From positions 62,001-126,000 of the forward strand of contig CAWEYS010000017.1 of NCBI GenBank assembly GCA_963813355.1: DNA of 64,000 nucleotides. Direction: 5' to 3'. The notes below the pieces were generated by a model. It saw only the letters and a program-made list of their open reading frames with translations, was not told where the DNA came from and searched no databases. The stretch is from DATAGF01 sp963813355. GTDB lineage: Bacteria; Actinomycetota; Thermoleophilia; Miltoncostaeales; Miltoncostaeaceae. Below, one piece after another: positions 27,702 through 36,161 of this stretch; within the stretch, counting starts at the first letter, position 1, and each line of letters begins with the position of its first letter. The position numbers were made by a program, and so were the translations under genes.

Positions 27702-28427
27702 ATGTCAGTCGCCGTCGAGGACCAGATCGAGCAGCACCGCGTCGCGCTCACCGGTCACTGCCAGCGGATCCTCGGCTCGCCGTTCGACGCCGAGGACGCG
27801 GTGCAGGACACGCTGGTGCGCGCCTGGCGGGGCTTCGACCGCTTCGACGGTCGCGCGACGCTGCGGTCCTGGCTCTTCTCCATCGCCACCAACGTCTGCT
27901 TCGACATGCTCAAGGGCCGTGCCCGGCGGGCGCGGCCGGTGGATCTCGGCCCGGCGCGGTCGCCCGAGGAGACCGTCGGCAGCCGGTCGCTCGACGGGAG
28001 CTGGATCGAGCCGGCCTCCGGCGGGCTCGTGGAGTCGGACCGCGATCCGGCCGAGGTGGTCGTCGCGCAGGAGACGATCCGGCTCGCGCTCGTCGCGGCC
28101 CTGCACCACCTTCGGCCGCGTCAGCGCGCGGTCCTGCTGCTCTGCGAGGTGCTCCGGTGGACCGCGGCCGAGGCGGCCGAGCTCCTCGACACGAGCGCCG
28201 CCTCCGTCAACAGCGCCCTCCAGCGGGCGCGGTCGACGCTCGCGGCCGGCGCGGCGGGGTCCGAGCGCTCGCGCCCTCTGACGCGGGCCGATCGCCGGCT
28301 CCTCGCCCGCTACGTCGAGGCGTTCGAGCGCTGCGACGTGCAGGCGCTCACGTCCCTGATCCACGAGGACGCGAACCGGTCGGTGCGTCGCGAGCGCATC
28401 ACGGGCCCTCACACGGTCGCCGCATGA
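27702..28427 (+). CDS. ECF sigma factor, SnoaL tail truncated
   Basis: A 241-residue sigma-70-family factor. Region 2 (SPFDAEDAVQDTLVRAWRGFDRF, LRSWLFSIATNVCFDML) and region 4 (LRPRQRAVLLLCEVLRWTAAEAAELLDTSAASVNSALQRARSTL) are complete. The subgroup (sigma factors fused to a SnoaL-like domain, near 330 residues) normally continues; here only ADRRLLARYVEAFERCDVQALTSLIHEDA of that domain remains and the protein stops shortly after, overlapping the next start as ATGA. The tail modulates activity in related sigma factors, so this one may be altered. A TACCGT sequence (27688-27693) close to the start might be a -10 of a leaderless transcript. Confidence 0.8.
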   Translation: MSVAVEDQIEQHRVALTGHCQRILGSPFDAEDAVQDTLVRAWRGFDRFDGRATLRSWLFSIATNVCFDMLKGRARRARPVDLGPARSPEETVGSRSLDGSWIEPASGGLVESDRDPAEVVVAQETIRLALVAALHHLRPRQRAVLLLCEVLRWTAAEAAELLDTSAASVNSALQRARSTLAAGAAGSERSRPLTRADRRLLARYVEAFERCDVQALTSLIHEDANRSVRRERITGPHTVAA

Positions 28428-29023
28428 CCGTGTTCGCGCAGCTGGCGGTCTCCCTCGACGGCTACGTCGCCGGTCCGAACGACGGGCGCGGCAACCCGCT
28501 CGGCGACCGCGGAGAGAGGGTGCACGCGTGGGTCTACTCCCTCGCGACCCGGCGCGAGCGGCAGGGTCTGACGGGGCCGCTCCGGCGCGACGGTGATGGG
28601 ACGGCGGACGTTCGACAACGGCGAGGAGCCGTGGGGCCGCGAGCCGCCGTTCCGCACGCCCGTGTTCGTGGTCACGAACCGGGCCCGCGAGCCGCTCCGG
28701 CGCGAGGGCGGGACGACCTTCACCTTCGTCACCGAGGGGCTCGAGAGCGCCGTCGAGCGGGCGCGCGCCGCCGCGGGCGCCAAGGACGTCCGCGTCGCGG
28801 GGGGCGCCGACGTCCTCCAGCAGACCCTGGCGGCGGGCCTCCTCGACGAGCTGGAGCTCCACCTGGCCCCCGTGTTCCTCGGCGGCGGGGTGCGGCTCTT
28901 CGACCGCCCCGAGCTCGCCGGCGTGCGCCTCGAGCAGACGCGGGTCGTCGACTCGCCCCGCGTCGCCCGCCTCGGCTACCACCTCAACCGCGATCGCGAG
29001 GAGGAGACGACCACGAGCTCTGA
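28424..29023 (+). CDS. RibD-C/dihydrofolate-reductase-like protein, frameshifted
   Basis: A dihydrofolate-reductase-fold protein of about 200 residues. MTVFAQLAVSLDGYVAGPND starts the family pattern; VMGRRTFDNGEEPWG and VRVAGGADVLQQTLAAGLLDELELHLAPVFLGGG follow in the next frame, so a single-base error lies near 28573, in an ACGGGGCC run. The stop is set at 29021-29023 in the starting frame; the shifted frame has no stop and runs on through the downstream regulator, which I do not take as a real fusion. Related small proteins reduce dihydro- or amino-pyrimidine compounds; substrate unknown. Confidence 0.62.
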   Translation: MTVFAQLAVSLDGYVAGPNDGRGNPLGDRGERVHAWVYSLATRRERQGLTGPLRRDGDGTADVRQRRGAVGPRAAVPHARVRGHEPGPRAAPARGRDDLHLRHRGARERRRAGARRRGRQGRPRRGGRRRPPADPGGGPPRRAGAPPGPRVPRRRGAALRPPRARRRAPRADAGRRLAPRRPPRLPPQPRSRGGDDHEL

Positions 29024-29037
29024 AGGCGCGGCCCCCT

Positions 29038-29072
29038 GTCGGGCGGCCGCGGAGGAGGCGCGGCCGCCCGAC
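29038..29072 (+). terminator. Perfect 14-base-pair terminator-like hairpin
   Basis: GTCGGGCGGCCGCG (29038-29051) and CGCGGCCGCCCGAC (29059-29072) with a 7-base loop, 14 bases after the probable stop of the RibD-like gene. No T run. It supports a transcript end here and speaks against a fusion with the regulator at 29307. The rest of 29073-29306 shows no gene. Confidence 0.7.
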
Positions 29073-29306
29073 GGACGGGGATTCGGTCAGCCCACCCGCA
29101 CCTGGCGTCGCTCCGGATGGCTCGGCCGACGTCAACCTGCGCGTCGAGGCGCCGGCGGGCCGGTTCTCGCGGATGGGCGTGTCGGCTGGAGCCCGACGCG
29201 GGGGCCCCGGCCCCCGACGGTCAACCGATGCTGGAGGGACGCCTGGAGGAGGGGTAGGCGGTCGAGGCGCACTCGAGACCCGGGTATCTTCACCGATACG
29301 AGGTCC

Positions 29307-30947
29307 ATGCAGATGCACGCCGACGTTCTCACGACCGCCCGCGAGGCATACGGTCGTCGCGCGTGGACGCAGGCGCACAAGCTCCTCGGGAGCATCGACG
29401 AGACGGCGTCGCTGGCTCCCGAGGACCTGGAGCGGTTGGGGGTGGCGGCCTACATGCTCGGCCTCGACGACCAGCAGCTCGAGGTGCTCGCGCGCGCCCA
29501 TCACGCCCACCTGCGGGACGGGAATCGCCCGGGCGCGGTGCGCGCCGCGTTCTGGCTCGGCGTCCACCTGACCATTCGAGGCGAGGTGGGTCGCGCGGGC
29601 GGATGGCTCGGCCGGGCGCAACGGCTGCTGGAGCACGAGGCCGGCGACTGCGTGGAGCGCGGCTACCTCTCGTCGGCAGACGCGCTTCGCGCCATGGTCG
29701 CAGGCGACTGGCGCGCGACGCGCGCCGCGGCGGCGGACGCGGTCGGCGTCGGCGAGCGCTTCGGCGATCCCGACCTGGTCGCGCTCGGGCTCATCGACCT
29801 CGGTCGCGCGCTCATCGAGGAGGGACTCGTCGCGGAGGGCCTCGGGAAGCTCGACGAGGCGATGGTGGCGGCGGCGGCGGGGGAGCTGTCTCCGGTCGCG
29901 ACGGGGCTCGTCTACTGCAGCGTGATCGAGGGCTGCCACGCGACGTACGAGCTGGCGCGGGCCCGCGAGTGGACCGTGGCGCTGACCGACTGGTGCGCGC
30001 AGCAGCCGGATCTGGTCCCGTTCACGGGCACCTGCCTCGTCCACCGCGCCGAGATCCTGCAGATCCGCGGCGCGTGGGACGAGGCCCTGGTCGAGGCCCG
30101 ACTGGCCGCTCAGCGCTTCGCGCAGCGGCAGGACCGGCGGGCGGCGGGCGAGGCGTCCTACCGATGCGGGGAGATCCTCCGGGTTCGGGGGGATCTCGCC
30201 GGCGCCGAGGGCGCGTTCAGGGACGCCAGCCGCCACGGCCGGGAGCCCCAGCCGGGCCTGGCGCTGGTCCGTCTCGCGCGGGGCCGGATCGATGCCGCCT
30301 TCGCGGCGATCACCGGGGCCGTCAACGCGGCCGCCGGCGGGGTCGAGCGCGCCCGGCTACTCCCCGCCTACGTCGAGATCGCACTCGCGGCCGGGGACCT
30401 GGACGGCGCGCGGAACGCATGTGACGAGCTCGACCAGATCGCCCGGCGCAACGGGCGGGCGATGCTGCTCGCCACCGCCGCGCAGGCGCGGGGGGCGGTC
30501 GAGCTCGCCGCCGGCGACGCTCGCGCCGCGGCGCCCCTGCTCCGCCATGCGTCCCAGGTCTGGCTCGAGCTCGAGGCGCCGTACGAGGCGGCGCGCGCGC
30601 GCCTGCTGGTCGCCGAGGCCTGCCGGACCATGGGGGACGACGAGACGGCCGAGCTGGAGCTCGATGCGGCGCGCGACGAGCTCGCGCGGCTGGGGGCCGA
30701 GATCGACCTCGCGCGCGCAGCGTCGGTCGCCGCCGTCGCCGCCGCGGGCGGCCGGGAGGGCCTGACGCCTCGTGAGCTCCAGGTGCTGCGCCGGCTCGCG
30801 ACGGGCGAGAGCAACAAGGCGATCGCGGCCCGGCTCGGCGTGAGCCGGCGGACGGTGGACCGGCACGTGAGCAACCTCTACGCCAAGCTCCACGTCTCGT
30901 CGCGCGCCGCGGCGACGGCGTACGCCTACGAGCACGAGCTCGTCTGA
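29307..30947 (+). CDS. LuxR-family regulator with TPR-like region
   Basis: A 546-residue protein with helical TPR-like repeats throughout (for example AAFRDASRHGREPQPGLALV type helices) and a C-terminal LuxR domain: LTPRELQVLRRLATGESNKAI and SRRTVDRHVSNLYAKLHVSSR. It has no ATPase domain, unlike the two LAL regulators. The ATG at 29307 is preferred; a second at 29313 is possible. TATCTT (29285-29290) 16 bases upstream, within a GTATC/GATAC repeat, may be a -10 element. The acyl-CoA-dehydrogenase-fold gene 126 bases downstream on the same strand is the best target candidate. This architecture commonly regulates flavoprotein or secondary-metabolism genes. Confidence 0.85.
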   Translation: MQMHADVLTTAREAYGRRAWTQAHKLLGSIDETASLAPEDLERLGVAAYMLGLDDQQLEVLARAHHAHLRDGNRPGAVRAAFWLGVHLTIRGEVGRAGGWLGRAQRLLEHEAGDCVERGYLSSADALRAMVAGDWRATRAAAADAVGVGERFGDPDLVALGLIDLGRALIEEGLVAEGLGKLDEAMVAAAAGELSPVATGLVYCSVIEGCHATYELARAREWTVALTDWCAQQPDLVPFTGTCLVHRAEILQIRGAWDEALVEARLAAQRFAQRQDRRAAGEASYRCGEILRVRGDLAGAEGAFRDASRHGREPQPGLALVRLARGRIDAAFAAITGAVNAAAGGVERARLLPAYVEIALAAGDLDGARNACDELDQIARRNGRAMLLATAAQARGAVELAAGDARAAAPLLRHASQVWLELEAPYEAARARLLVAEACRTMGDDETAELELDAARDELARLGAEIDLARAASVAAVAAAGGREGLTPRELQVLRRLATGESNKAIAARLGVSRRTVDRHVSNLYAKLHVSSRAAATAYAYEHELV

Positions 30948-31073
30948 GCGACCGTCTGGGTCGAATTACCCACGCGCCCCGAGCGCGGCGGTTGGGCTGT
31001 TCGACCGAAGCGCGCGCTCCTTCCCCGGGTCACCCTCGTCGGAGTTGGCCCTGACCGGTCGAGGGGGGAGGAG

Positions 31074-32240
31074 ATGGTGACCACAGCGGATACAAGAATC
31101 GCGACGCCGCAGGGCGTGCTGGACGCCGCGCGGCGCCTGGCGCCGTCCATCGCCGCTCGCGCGGACGAGATCGAAGCCGGCCGCCGGGTGCCCCGCGACC
31201 TGCTCGACGAGCTGATCGCCGCGCGCGTGTTCCGCGTGGCGCGGCCGGCGACGCACGGCGGCGTCGACGCCGACCTGCCCGGCGCCATGCGCGTGTACGA
31301 GGCGCTCGCCCGGGCCGACGCGTCGGTGGGCTGGACCGTCATGATCGGATCGGGCTCGTGGTGCGACCTCGCCGCGCTGCCGCGCGCCACCTTCGACGAG
31401 CTGTTCTCCGATGCGCCCGACGTCATCACGGCCGGCGTGTTCAACCCCACCGGCTCGATCGCCGCCGACGACGACGGGTATCGCGCGACCGGCCGCTGGA
31501 GCTTCGCCAGCGGCTGCGAGCACGCCGACTGGATCTACGGCAACTGCGTCGAGGCGGTCGTCAACGGCGTCCCCCGCCTTCGCACCGCCGTCTTCTCCCC
31601 GGACCAGGTCGTGATCGAGGACACGTGGACGGTGTCCGGCCTCTGCGGGACCGGCAGCCACCACTTCCACGTCAACTCGGTGGTCGTGCCCGCGGAGCGA
31701 ACCCTCGACCCGATGGGCGACCCGCCCTCCCTCGACGCTCCGATCGTCCGGGTCCCGATCCCGGCGCTGATCGCGCTCGCCGTCGCAAGCGTCGCGGTCG
31801 GCTGCGCGCAGGGCGCGCTCGACGACATCGTCGCCGTCGCCGCGGAGAAGGTGCCCCTCCTCGATCGCCGGGCCCTCGCCGCCAACCCGACCTTCCAGCT
31901 CGAGCTGGCCACCGCCGACACGGAGCTCAGCGCTGCCCGGGCGCTGATCTACGAGACGGCCGAGGCGGCCTGGGAGGCCGCCACGGTCGGGGCGGAGTTC
32001 ACGCTTCAGGACCGCGCGAGGATGCGCGCCGCGGCCGCCTGGGCGACGGAGCGGGCGGCGGACGTGGTCAGGGCCGCCTACCGGGCCGGCGGCGGCGGCT
32101 CGATCTACGCCGCGTCGCCGCTGCAGCGACGCCTGCGGGACATCGACGCGCTGACCCAGCACTTCCTCGTGAGACGCGACACCCTGACCACCGCCGGCGC
32201 CATCCTCGCGGGCCAGGACGTCGACGTCATGGTGTTCTGA
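31074..32240 (+). CDS. Acyl-CoA-dehydrogenase-fold flavoprotein (group D monooxygenase-like)
   Basis: A 388-residue protein with the acyl-CoA dehydrogenase fold. RVPRDLLDELIAARVFRVARP, DASVGWTVMIGSGSW and RATGRWSFASGCEHADWIYGNC followed by TWTVSGLCGTGSHHFHVNSVVVP are typical of flavin-dependent hydroxylases such as HsaA or of pigment and indole monooxygenases. The canonical catalytic Glu of true dehydrogenases is not evident. A strong ribosome site (GGGGGGAGGAG) precedes ATG 31074. The gene probably needs a separate flavin reductase, not seen nearby. Substrate unknown. Confidence 0.8.
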   Translation: MVTTADTRIATPQGVLDAARRLAPSIAARADEIEAGRRVPRDLLDELIAARVFRVARPATHGGVDADLPGAMRVYEALARADASVGWTVMIGSGSWCDLAALPRATFDELFSDAPDVITAGVFNPTGSIAADDDGYRATGRWSFASGCEHADWIYGNCVEAVVNGVPRLRTAVFSPDQVVIEDTWTVSGLCGTGSHHFHVNSVVVPAERTLDPMGDPPSLDAPIVRVPIPALIALAVASVAVGCAQGALDDIVAVAAEKVPLLDRRALAANPTFQLELATADTELSAARALIYETAEAAWEAATVGAEFTLQDRARMRAAAAWATERAADVVRAAYRAGGGGSIYAASPLQRRLRDIDALTQHFLVRRDTLTTAGAILAGQDVDVMVF

Positions 32241-32252
32241 CGACACCCGACA

Positions 32253-33143
32253 TCAGGTCCCCACCCGCCCTGCAGGGCGCCGCGTCCGGCGAGGCCCCCA
32301 GCCCTTCTGGCCCACCGCGAGGCCGAACCCGGGCAGCAGCTCGATCCAGGCCGTGCGGTCGAAGCCGGCCTCCTCGAACAGCGCCCGGAACTCCTCGGGG
32401 GTGTGGAACCCGATCCAGCCGGGATCGGTCCTCGCCGCGAACGGCGCGCTCATGCGGTTGAACCAGGCCGGACCGGGGTCGACCACGCAGTAGACGCCGC
32501 CCGGCCGGAGGCAGCGCAGCATGGAGGCGGCGGCCGCGGCCGGCTCCGGGTAGTGGTGGTGGGCGAGGCAGTTGTAGATCAGGTCGAAGGCGCCGGTGAA
32601 GGTGCGCGGGAGCCGCCCGACGTCGGCCTGGAAGAACGCGCAGTGATCCAGCACCTTCGCCCGGGCGGCCCGGTGCGCGGCCCGCACCATCCCCTCGGCG
32701 AGGTCGACCCCGACGACCTCGCCCTGGGGGACGAGGCGGGCGACGCGCTGGAGCTCGCGGCCCGGTCCGCAGCCGGCGTCGAGCACCCGGGCGTCGGGGC
32801 CGATGTAGCGCCGGATCACCTCCAGGGCCTCGTCGAAGATCGGCCGGGAGAAGGGCTGCACGAACCCGGCGTACGCCTCGGCCGTGCGATCGAACTCCTC
32901 GACCAGGTGCTCGTGATCCGCCGGGCGATCCAGGAGCACCGGGCCGTCGTGCCGGCGCGAGAAGCGCGGGCCGAGGCCGCGCCGGGGCAGCCCCACCGGC
33001 TCGTCGCCGACCACCGCGGCCGACACGGGGACGCCCGCCCGCTTGAGCGCCTGGGTCGGGTAGAGGACCGACGCCGCGTAGGTCCACATCGCGCCGGCCA
33101 GCAGCGCCCCCCCGGCGGCCTCAGCGTGCGCGGCGTGGGCCAT
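32253..33143 (-). CDS. SAM-dependent methyltransferase, last gene of the prenyl operon
   Basis: A 296-residue class I methyltransferase. The SAM-binding motif is VLDAGCGPGRELQRVARLVP, followed by VVGVDLAEGMVRAAHRA and ADVGRLPRTFTGAFDLIYNCLAHHH. The N-terminal ~85 residues are not part of the methyltransferase fold and include a hydrophobic stretch. It overlaps the preceding gene by 23 bases and is the last of the twelve-gene group, so it may methylate the product or an intermediate of the prenyl-lipid pathway; this is inference. Confidence 0.82.
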   Translation of the reverse strand: MAHAAHAEAAGGALLAGAMWTYAASVLYPTQALKRAGVPVSAAVVGDEPVGLPRRGLGPRFSRRHDGPVLLDRPADHEHLVEEFDRTAEAYAGFVQPFSRPIFDEALEVIRRYIGPDARVLDAGCGPGRELQRVARLVPQGEVVGVDLAEGMVRAAHRAARAKVLDHCAFFQADVGRLPRTFTGAFDLIYNCLAHHHYPEPAAAAASMLRCLRPGGVYCVVDPGPAWFNRMSAPFAARTDPGWIGFHTPEEFRALFEEAGFDRTAWIELLPGFGLAVGQKGWGPRRTRRPAGRVGT

Positions 33144-33699
33144 CGTCTGCCTTCTTGCGGGTCGACGCGGTGGAACGGCGGCGCGGCGCGGGGGCCTCCT
33201 TCGCGGCGAGTCGGCGAACGGTAATCGAGAGGCCGCGGCTCACGAGGCCCGGGACCGTGACCTCCCCCCGGTATCCGACGCCGGTCTCCAGGGCCTCGTC
33301 GATGGTGGCCACCACCCGCACCAGCACCTGCTCGCCCGGGTCGAGGACGACCACCTCGGGGTCGAAGGCCAGCCTCGGGCGAAGCTCGCGGCCGTCCTCG
33401 CTGGCGAAGGCCGAGGCCACGACCGGCGAGGACATCCCCTCGCTCAGCAGGTTCTCCACGATGAAGGCCCCCTCGGCGCGTGCGCCGGCCTCGGCCTCCA
33501 GCACGAGCGCCGGAGCGCTCGTCCCGGCCGCCGGGGGCGGGGCCGAGGGCGCCGCCCGCCGGGTCGCCGCGGCGGCGGAGGCCGGAAGCCCGGCGCCCAG
33601 GCTGCCGACCGCTCCGGCGACGGCGCGCACGTAGTCGACGCTCAGGCGCCCCACCGCCTCGTAGTAGCGCAGGTTCGCCTGGAAGACCCGGCGCCACAC
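33121..33699 (-). CDS. Unrecognised protein: N-terminal helix, beta-sandwich, basic tail
   Basis: 192 residues from GTG 33699. The N-terminal ~35 residues form one amphipathic helix (FQANLRYYEAVGRLSVDYV), a Pro/Ala linker follows, then a beta-rich domain ending with TIDEALETGVGYRGEVTVPG, and the last 25 residues are Lys/Arg-rich (APRRRSTASTRKK). This plan is repeated in the gene at 37724, so the two are probably distant paralogues. The helix resembles granule-coat phasins in character only. The frame stays open upstream of 33699, so the start could be earlier. No function is recognised. Confidence 0.65.
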   Translation of the reverse strand: MWRRVFQANLRYYEAVGRLSVDYVRAVAGAVGSLGAGLPASAAAATRRAAPSAPPPAAGTSAPALVLEAEAGARAEGAFIVENLLSEGMSSPVVASAFASEDGRELRPRLAFDPEVVVLDPGEQVLVRVVATIDEALETGVGYRGEVTVPGLVSRGLSITVRRLAAKEAPAPRRRSTASTRKKADDGPRRAR

Positions 33700-33733
33700 C
33701 TCCTCGACGTCCTGGCGGTCGGGCAGGGGAGCC

Positions 33734-34351
33734 TCAGTCCCGATGCGGGCAGGGCCGCTGGCAGTAGAAGTGGTCGTACCAGTGGTGGACGAGGTCCGGG
33801 CAGTCGTCGACGTCGATCTCGTGACAGCAGTCGCCGGCCCGCGAGGCGACCCTGACCGTCCAGCGAAGGACGTGGTCGTGGCACCCGCGCACCCAGATGA
33901 GCGCCTCGTGCTCCTCGCCGACCCCGGCCTTGGCCGGGATGGCCACGCTCGCGACCACGAGGCCGCGCTCCAGCGGACCGAGCCCCAGGCTGGACGGGTC
34001 GAGCGTCACCCCCGCCGAGTCCGGCCGGGCCTGGACCGCGACCTTGCGCGGCGACGCCCCGCAGTTGGTCACCCGCAGCCGCAGGGTCGCGGTGCCCCCC
34101 GCGCAGACGTGGCTGCGGACCTCCCCGAGCTCCCGAGGCATCCAGCAGGGCGGCGGGATGTCGCATCCACAGCCGCGCCCGGCCATCGGCACCCTCGGCA
34201 TCGCGCGCTGCAGCGCGGACACGACCCCGGTCGTCCGCCGGCCCTGGAACGCGTCGAGCAGGCCCTCTCCCATCCGCACCGCCGAGTCCATCAGGCCGAC
34301 GAGCCCGTCGGCCGCCTCGGCCGCTGGTCCCCGCCGGGTCGATGTGCTCAT
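33734..34351 (-). CDS. Unrecognised Cys-rich beta-sandwich protein
   Basis: 205 residues. An N-terminal helical part (LVGLMDSAVRMGEGLLDAFQ) is followed by a beta-sandwich-like domain (GGTATLRLRVTNCGASPRKV, LGPLERGLVVASVAIP). At least eleven cysteines are present, several paired or clustered: GRGCGCDIPPPCW, SHVCAGG, RAGDCCHEIDVDDCPD, FYCQRPCPH, with nearby His, suggesting metal binding or disulfides. There is no signal peptide. The start at 34351 has AAGGAGG a few bases upstream and overlaps the previous stop (ATGA). Function unknown; its place in the operon suggests a partner of the other beta-sandwich proteins. Confidence 0.7.
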   Translation of the reverse strand: MSTSTRRGPAAEAADGLVGLMDSAVRMGEGLLDAFQGRRTTGVVSALQRAMPRVPMAGRGCGCDIPPPCWMPRELGEVRSHVCAGGTATLRLRVTNCGASPRKVAVQARPDSAGVTLDPSSLGLGPLERGLVVASVAIPAKAGVGEEHEALIWVRGCHDHVLRWTVRVASRAGDCCHEIDVDDCPDLVHHWYDHFYCQRPCPHRD

Positions 34352-35087
34352 CTGGCCTCCTTCCGGGTTGGCTTGCCCTCGGCGACCTCGACCCGGACCA
34401 TGTAGTTCACCGCCGGCAGAGCCCATGCGCCCTCGTAGACGCGGCCGGGCCGGAGCCCGTCGGGCAGGTGGAAGGTCAGGGCCAGCTCCTGCGCCGCGCC
34501 GGGCCCGAGCTCGCCGGCCCCCGCGTCGACGGTCAGCCTGGCGAGGCCGCCGTAGCCGTGCTCGAGCTCCTCGGCGAGCCGCTCGAGGATCCGCCCTCCC
34601 TCGGCGTCCGCGCTGCGGAAGGTCCGCCCGATCGCCCGTTCGGCCCCCTCGACGTCGAACAGGCCGACCGCGTTCACCTCCCGGATGACGCAGTCGGCGT
34701 TGCCGAGATTGGCGACGAGGACGGTCGCGGCCACCCGCTCGCCGGCCCGGCCGCCCAGGATCAGCCCCCGCGGCGACAGGCGCAGGCGCATCCGGGGCTC
34801 GACCTGGAGGGTGATCTCCTCCTTGCGCCGGCCCGCCCGGACCGTTCCCCGGTATTCCCCGGGGCGCGTCGAGGGCGGCAGCGCGAGCCGCAGCCACGCC
34901 CGCCCGGACGGGCCGGGATCCCCGAGCGGCCGGACCGTGACCGACTCGACCGGGAGGCCCTCGATGTCCACCTCGACCCATCCGCATCGGCGGGCACCGA
35001 GAGCACCCCCTCGAGCCGCCGCGGCGTGCCGCGCAGGCGCGTCGGCGCCCTGGACGTGGCCCGGGATGCCCGCTTCCTGGTGGCCAC
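34348..35087 (-). CDS. Unrecognised tandem beta-sandwich protein, one frameshift
   Basis: About 246 residues if one base is restored near 34980. The GTG start at 35087 gives a basic N-terminus (MATRKRASRATSRAP) and VLSVPADADG; the continuing protein (WVEVDIEGLPVESVTVRP) lies in another frame. Two beta-sandwich domains follow, each ending in the shared motif (STRPGEYRGTV and LRPGRVYEGAW), with an inserted helix (GGRILERLAEELEHGYGG). No signal peptide or enzyme motif is seen. It is five bases from the preceding stop and overlaps the next start. Confidence 0.62.
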
Positions 35088-35092
35088 CGCGC

Positions 35093-35515
35093 CTACCGCC
35101 TGGCGCGCCGCGCCGGACGAATCGCCGCCGGGGCGGCGGCTGCGGCGGCCCGGTGGTCATCGCCGCACTCCTCACAGGGGTTCGGGCGGTACGGCTCCGT
35201 GATGACCTGCGCCTCCCCGCACAGCCGCACGCACGCGAGCTCGATGCCCAGCAGGGAGAGGCCGACGCTGAAGTCGGCCGGCAGGTGCCCGCGGATGTCG
35301 GGGATCTTCTCGAGCCGGATGCCGACGTCCACGGGGTTGACCGTCAGCGTCACCGGCTTCAGGTCAACCTCGATCACCGGGAGCTTCTCCACGTACATGT
35401 GGAAGGTGTCCGGGATCCCGTCCACCGTCACCGGCCCGACGGCGCCCACCTTGGTGATCTCAACCGGATCGACGTCAACGTCGATGTCGTAGTGAGTCGG
35501 GATCGAGACGCCCAT
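35093..35515 (-). CDS. Unrecognised beta-rich protein with Cys-containing tail
   Basis: 140 residues, starting at ATG 35515 behind AAGGAG. The main part is a run of alternating short strands with a loose repeat (YDIDVDVDPVEITKVGAVG; LPVIEVDLKPVTLTVNPVDV), then a more hydrophobic stretch (VGLSLLGIELACVRLCGEA) and a CEEC motif near the end. The last residues are Ala/Arg-rich. A 64-base gap separates it from the upstream gene, the widest gap in the group, so an internal promoter is possible. No function recognised. Confidence 0.65.
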   Translation of the reverse strand: MGVSIPTHYDIDVDVDPVEITKVGAVGPVTVDGIPDTFHMYVEKLPVIEVDLKPVTLTVNPVDVGIRLEKIPDIRGHLPADFSVGLSLLGIELACVRLCGEAQVITEPYRPNPCEECGDDHRAAAAAAPAAIRPARRARR

Positions 35516-35579
35516 CGCGCTTCTCCTTGTCGACGAGTGGGCCGATCATCCCACCGCCCCGGACGGCGGTCAAAGACGC

Positions 35580-36161
35580 TCAGAGGCGGTTCGGACGGAC
35601 GTCGGCGCCATCCGGGAGCAGGTCGAGCCGGGTCAGCAGCGCGCGCTCGCGCGCGGCGACGCGCTCCGCGGGCCGCGCCGTGCCTCCGGCACGATCGCGC
35701 ACCGGCCCGCGAGGCGGCTCGCGGGCCGACCGCTCCCGGTACTCCCGCGCGAGCGCCTGCAGCTCGGGGCTCCGCGACGAGGCGTCGATCAGGATCTCGA
35801 TCGCGGCGAACATGGCGGCCACGGCGTCCACATCGGCGACGACGTCGAGCCGGCCGGACGAGATCGCGTCGCTGACCTCCAGGTTGCCGTCCATCAGGTC
35901 GAGCACGGTGGCGCGATCGGTGCCCCCCGCCCCGTCAACCGCGGCCGGCCCGCTCGCCGGCTCCACCACGAGCGTGCCCTCGACGAAGCGGACCTCCACC
36001 TCCTCGTCGTCGAGCCGGATCCGGGCGCGGCGGCCACCGACGACCTGCCGCATCCGGGCGAGCGCCGCGGGGTCGGCCCGCCCCAGCCTCTCGATCAGCG
36101 CGCTGACGTAGCCGCCGAGCGTCCGGCCGGCCTCGGGGGGACGGGGCGGCTCAGTCGACAT
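35580..36161 (-). CDS. SCP2-like lipid-binding protein
   Basis: 193 residues. The centre reads RIRLDDEEVEVRFVEGTLVVEP, then DRATVLDLMDGNLEVSDAISSGRLDVVADVD followed by helix, which is the pattern of SCP2-type sterol-binding domains: a beta-sheet, then the lip formed around a DLMDG-type turn and a SGRL motif. SCP2 proteins bind hydrophobic lipids. The N- and C-terminal 40 residues are charged and probably flexible. The ATG at 36161 overlaps the preceding gene. SCP2 membership was judged by eye and is moderately sure; it fits well beside prenyl synthesis genes. Confidence 0.6.
   Translation of the reverse strand: MSTEPPRPPEAGRTLGGYVSALIERLGRADPAALARMRQVVGGRRARIRLDDEEVEVRFVEGTLVVEPASGPAAVDGAGGTDRATVLDLMDGNLEVSDAISSGRLDVVADVDAVAAMFAAIEILIDASSRSPELQALAREYRERSAREPPRGPVRDRAGGTARPAERVAARERALLTRLDLLPDGADVRPNRL

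Noticed and set aside
28593..30947. Single open frame joining the RibD-like reductase to the LuxR-type regulator
   Set aside because: A perfect 14-base hairpin lies between them, the linking residues are low-complexity Arg/Pro sequence, and the reductase is frameshifted upstream; the join is accidental.
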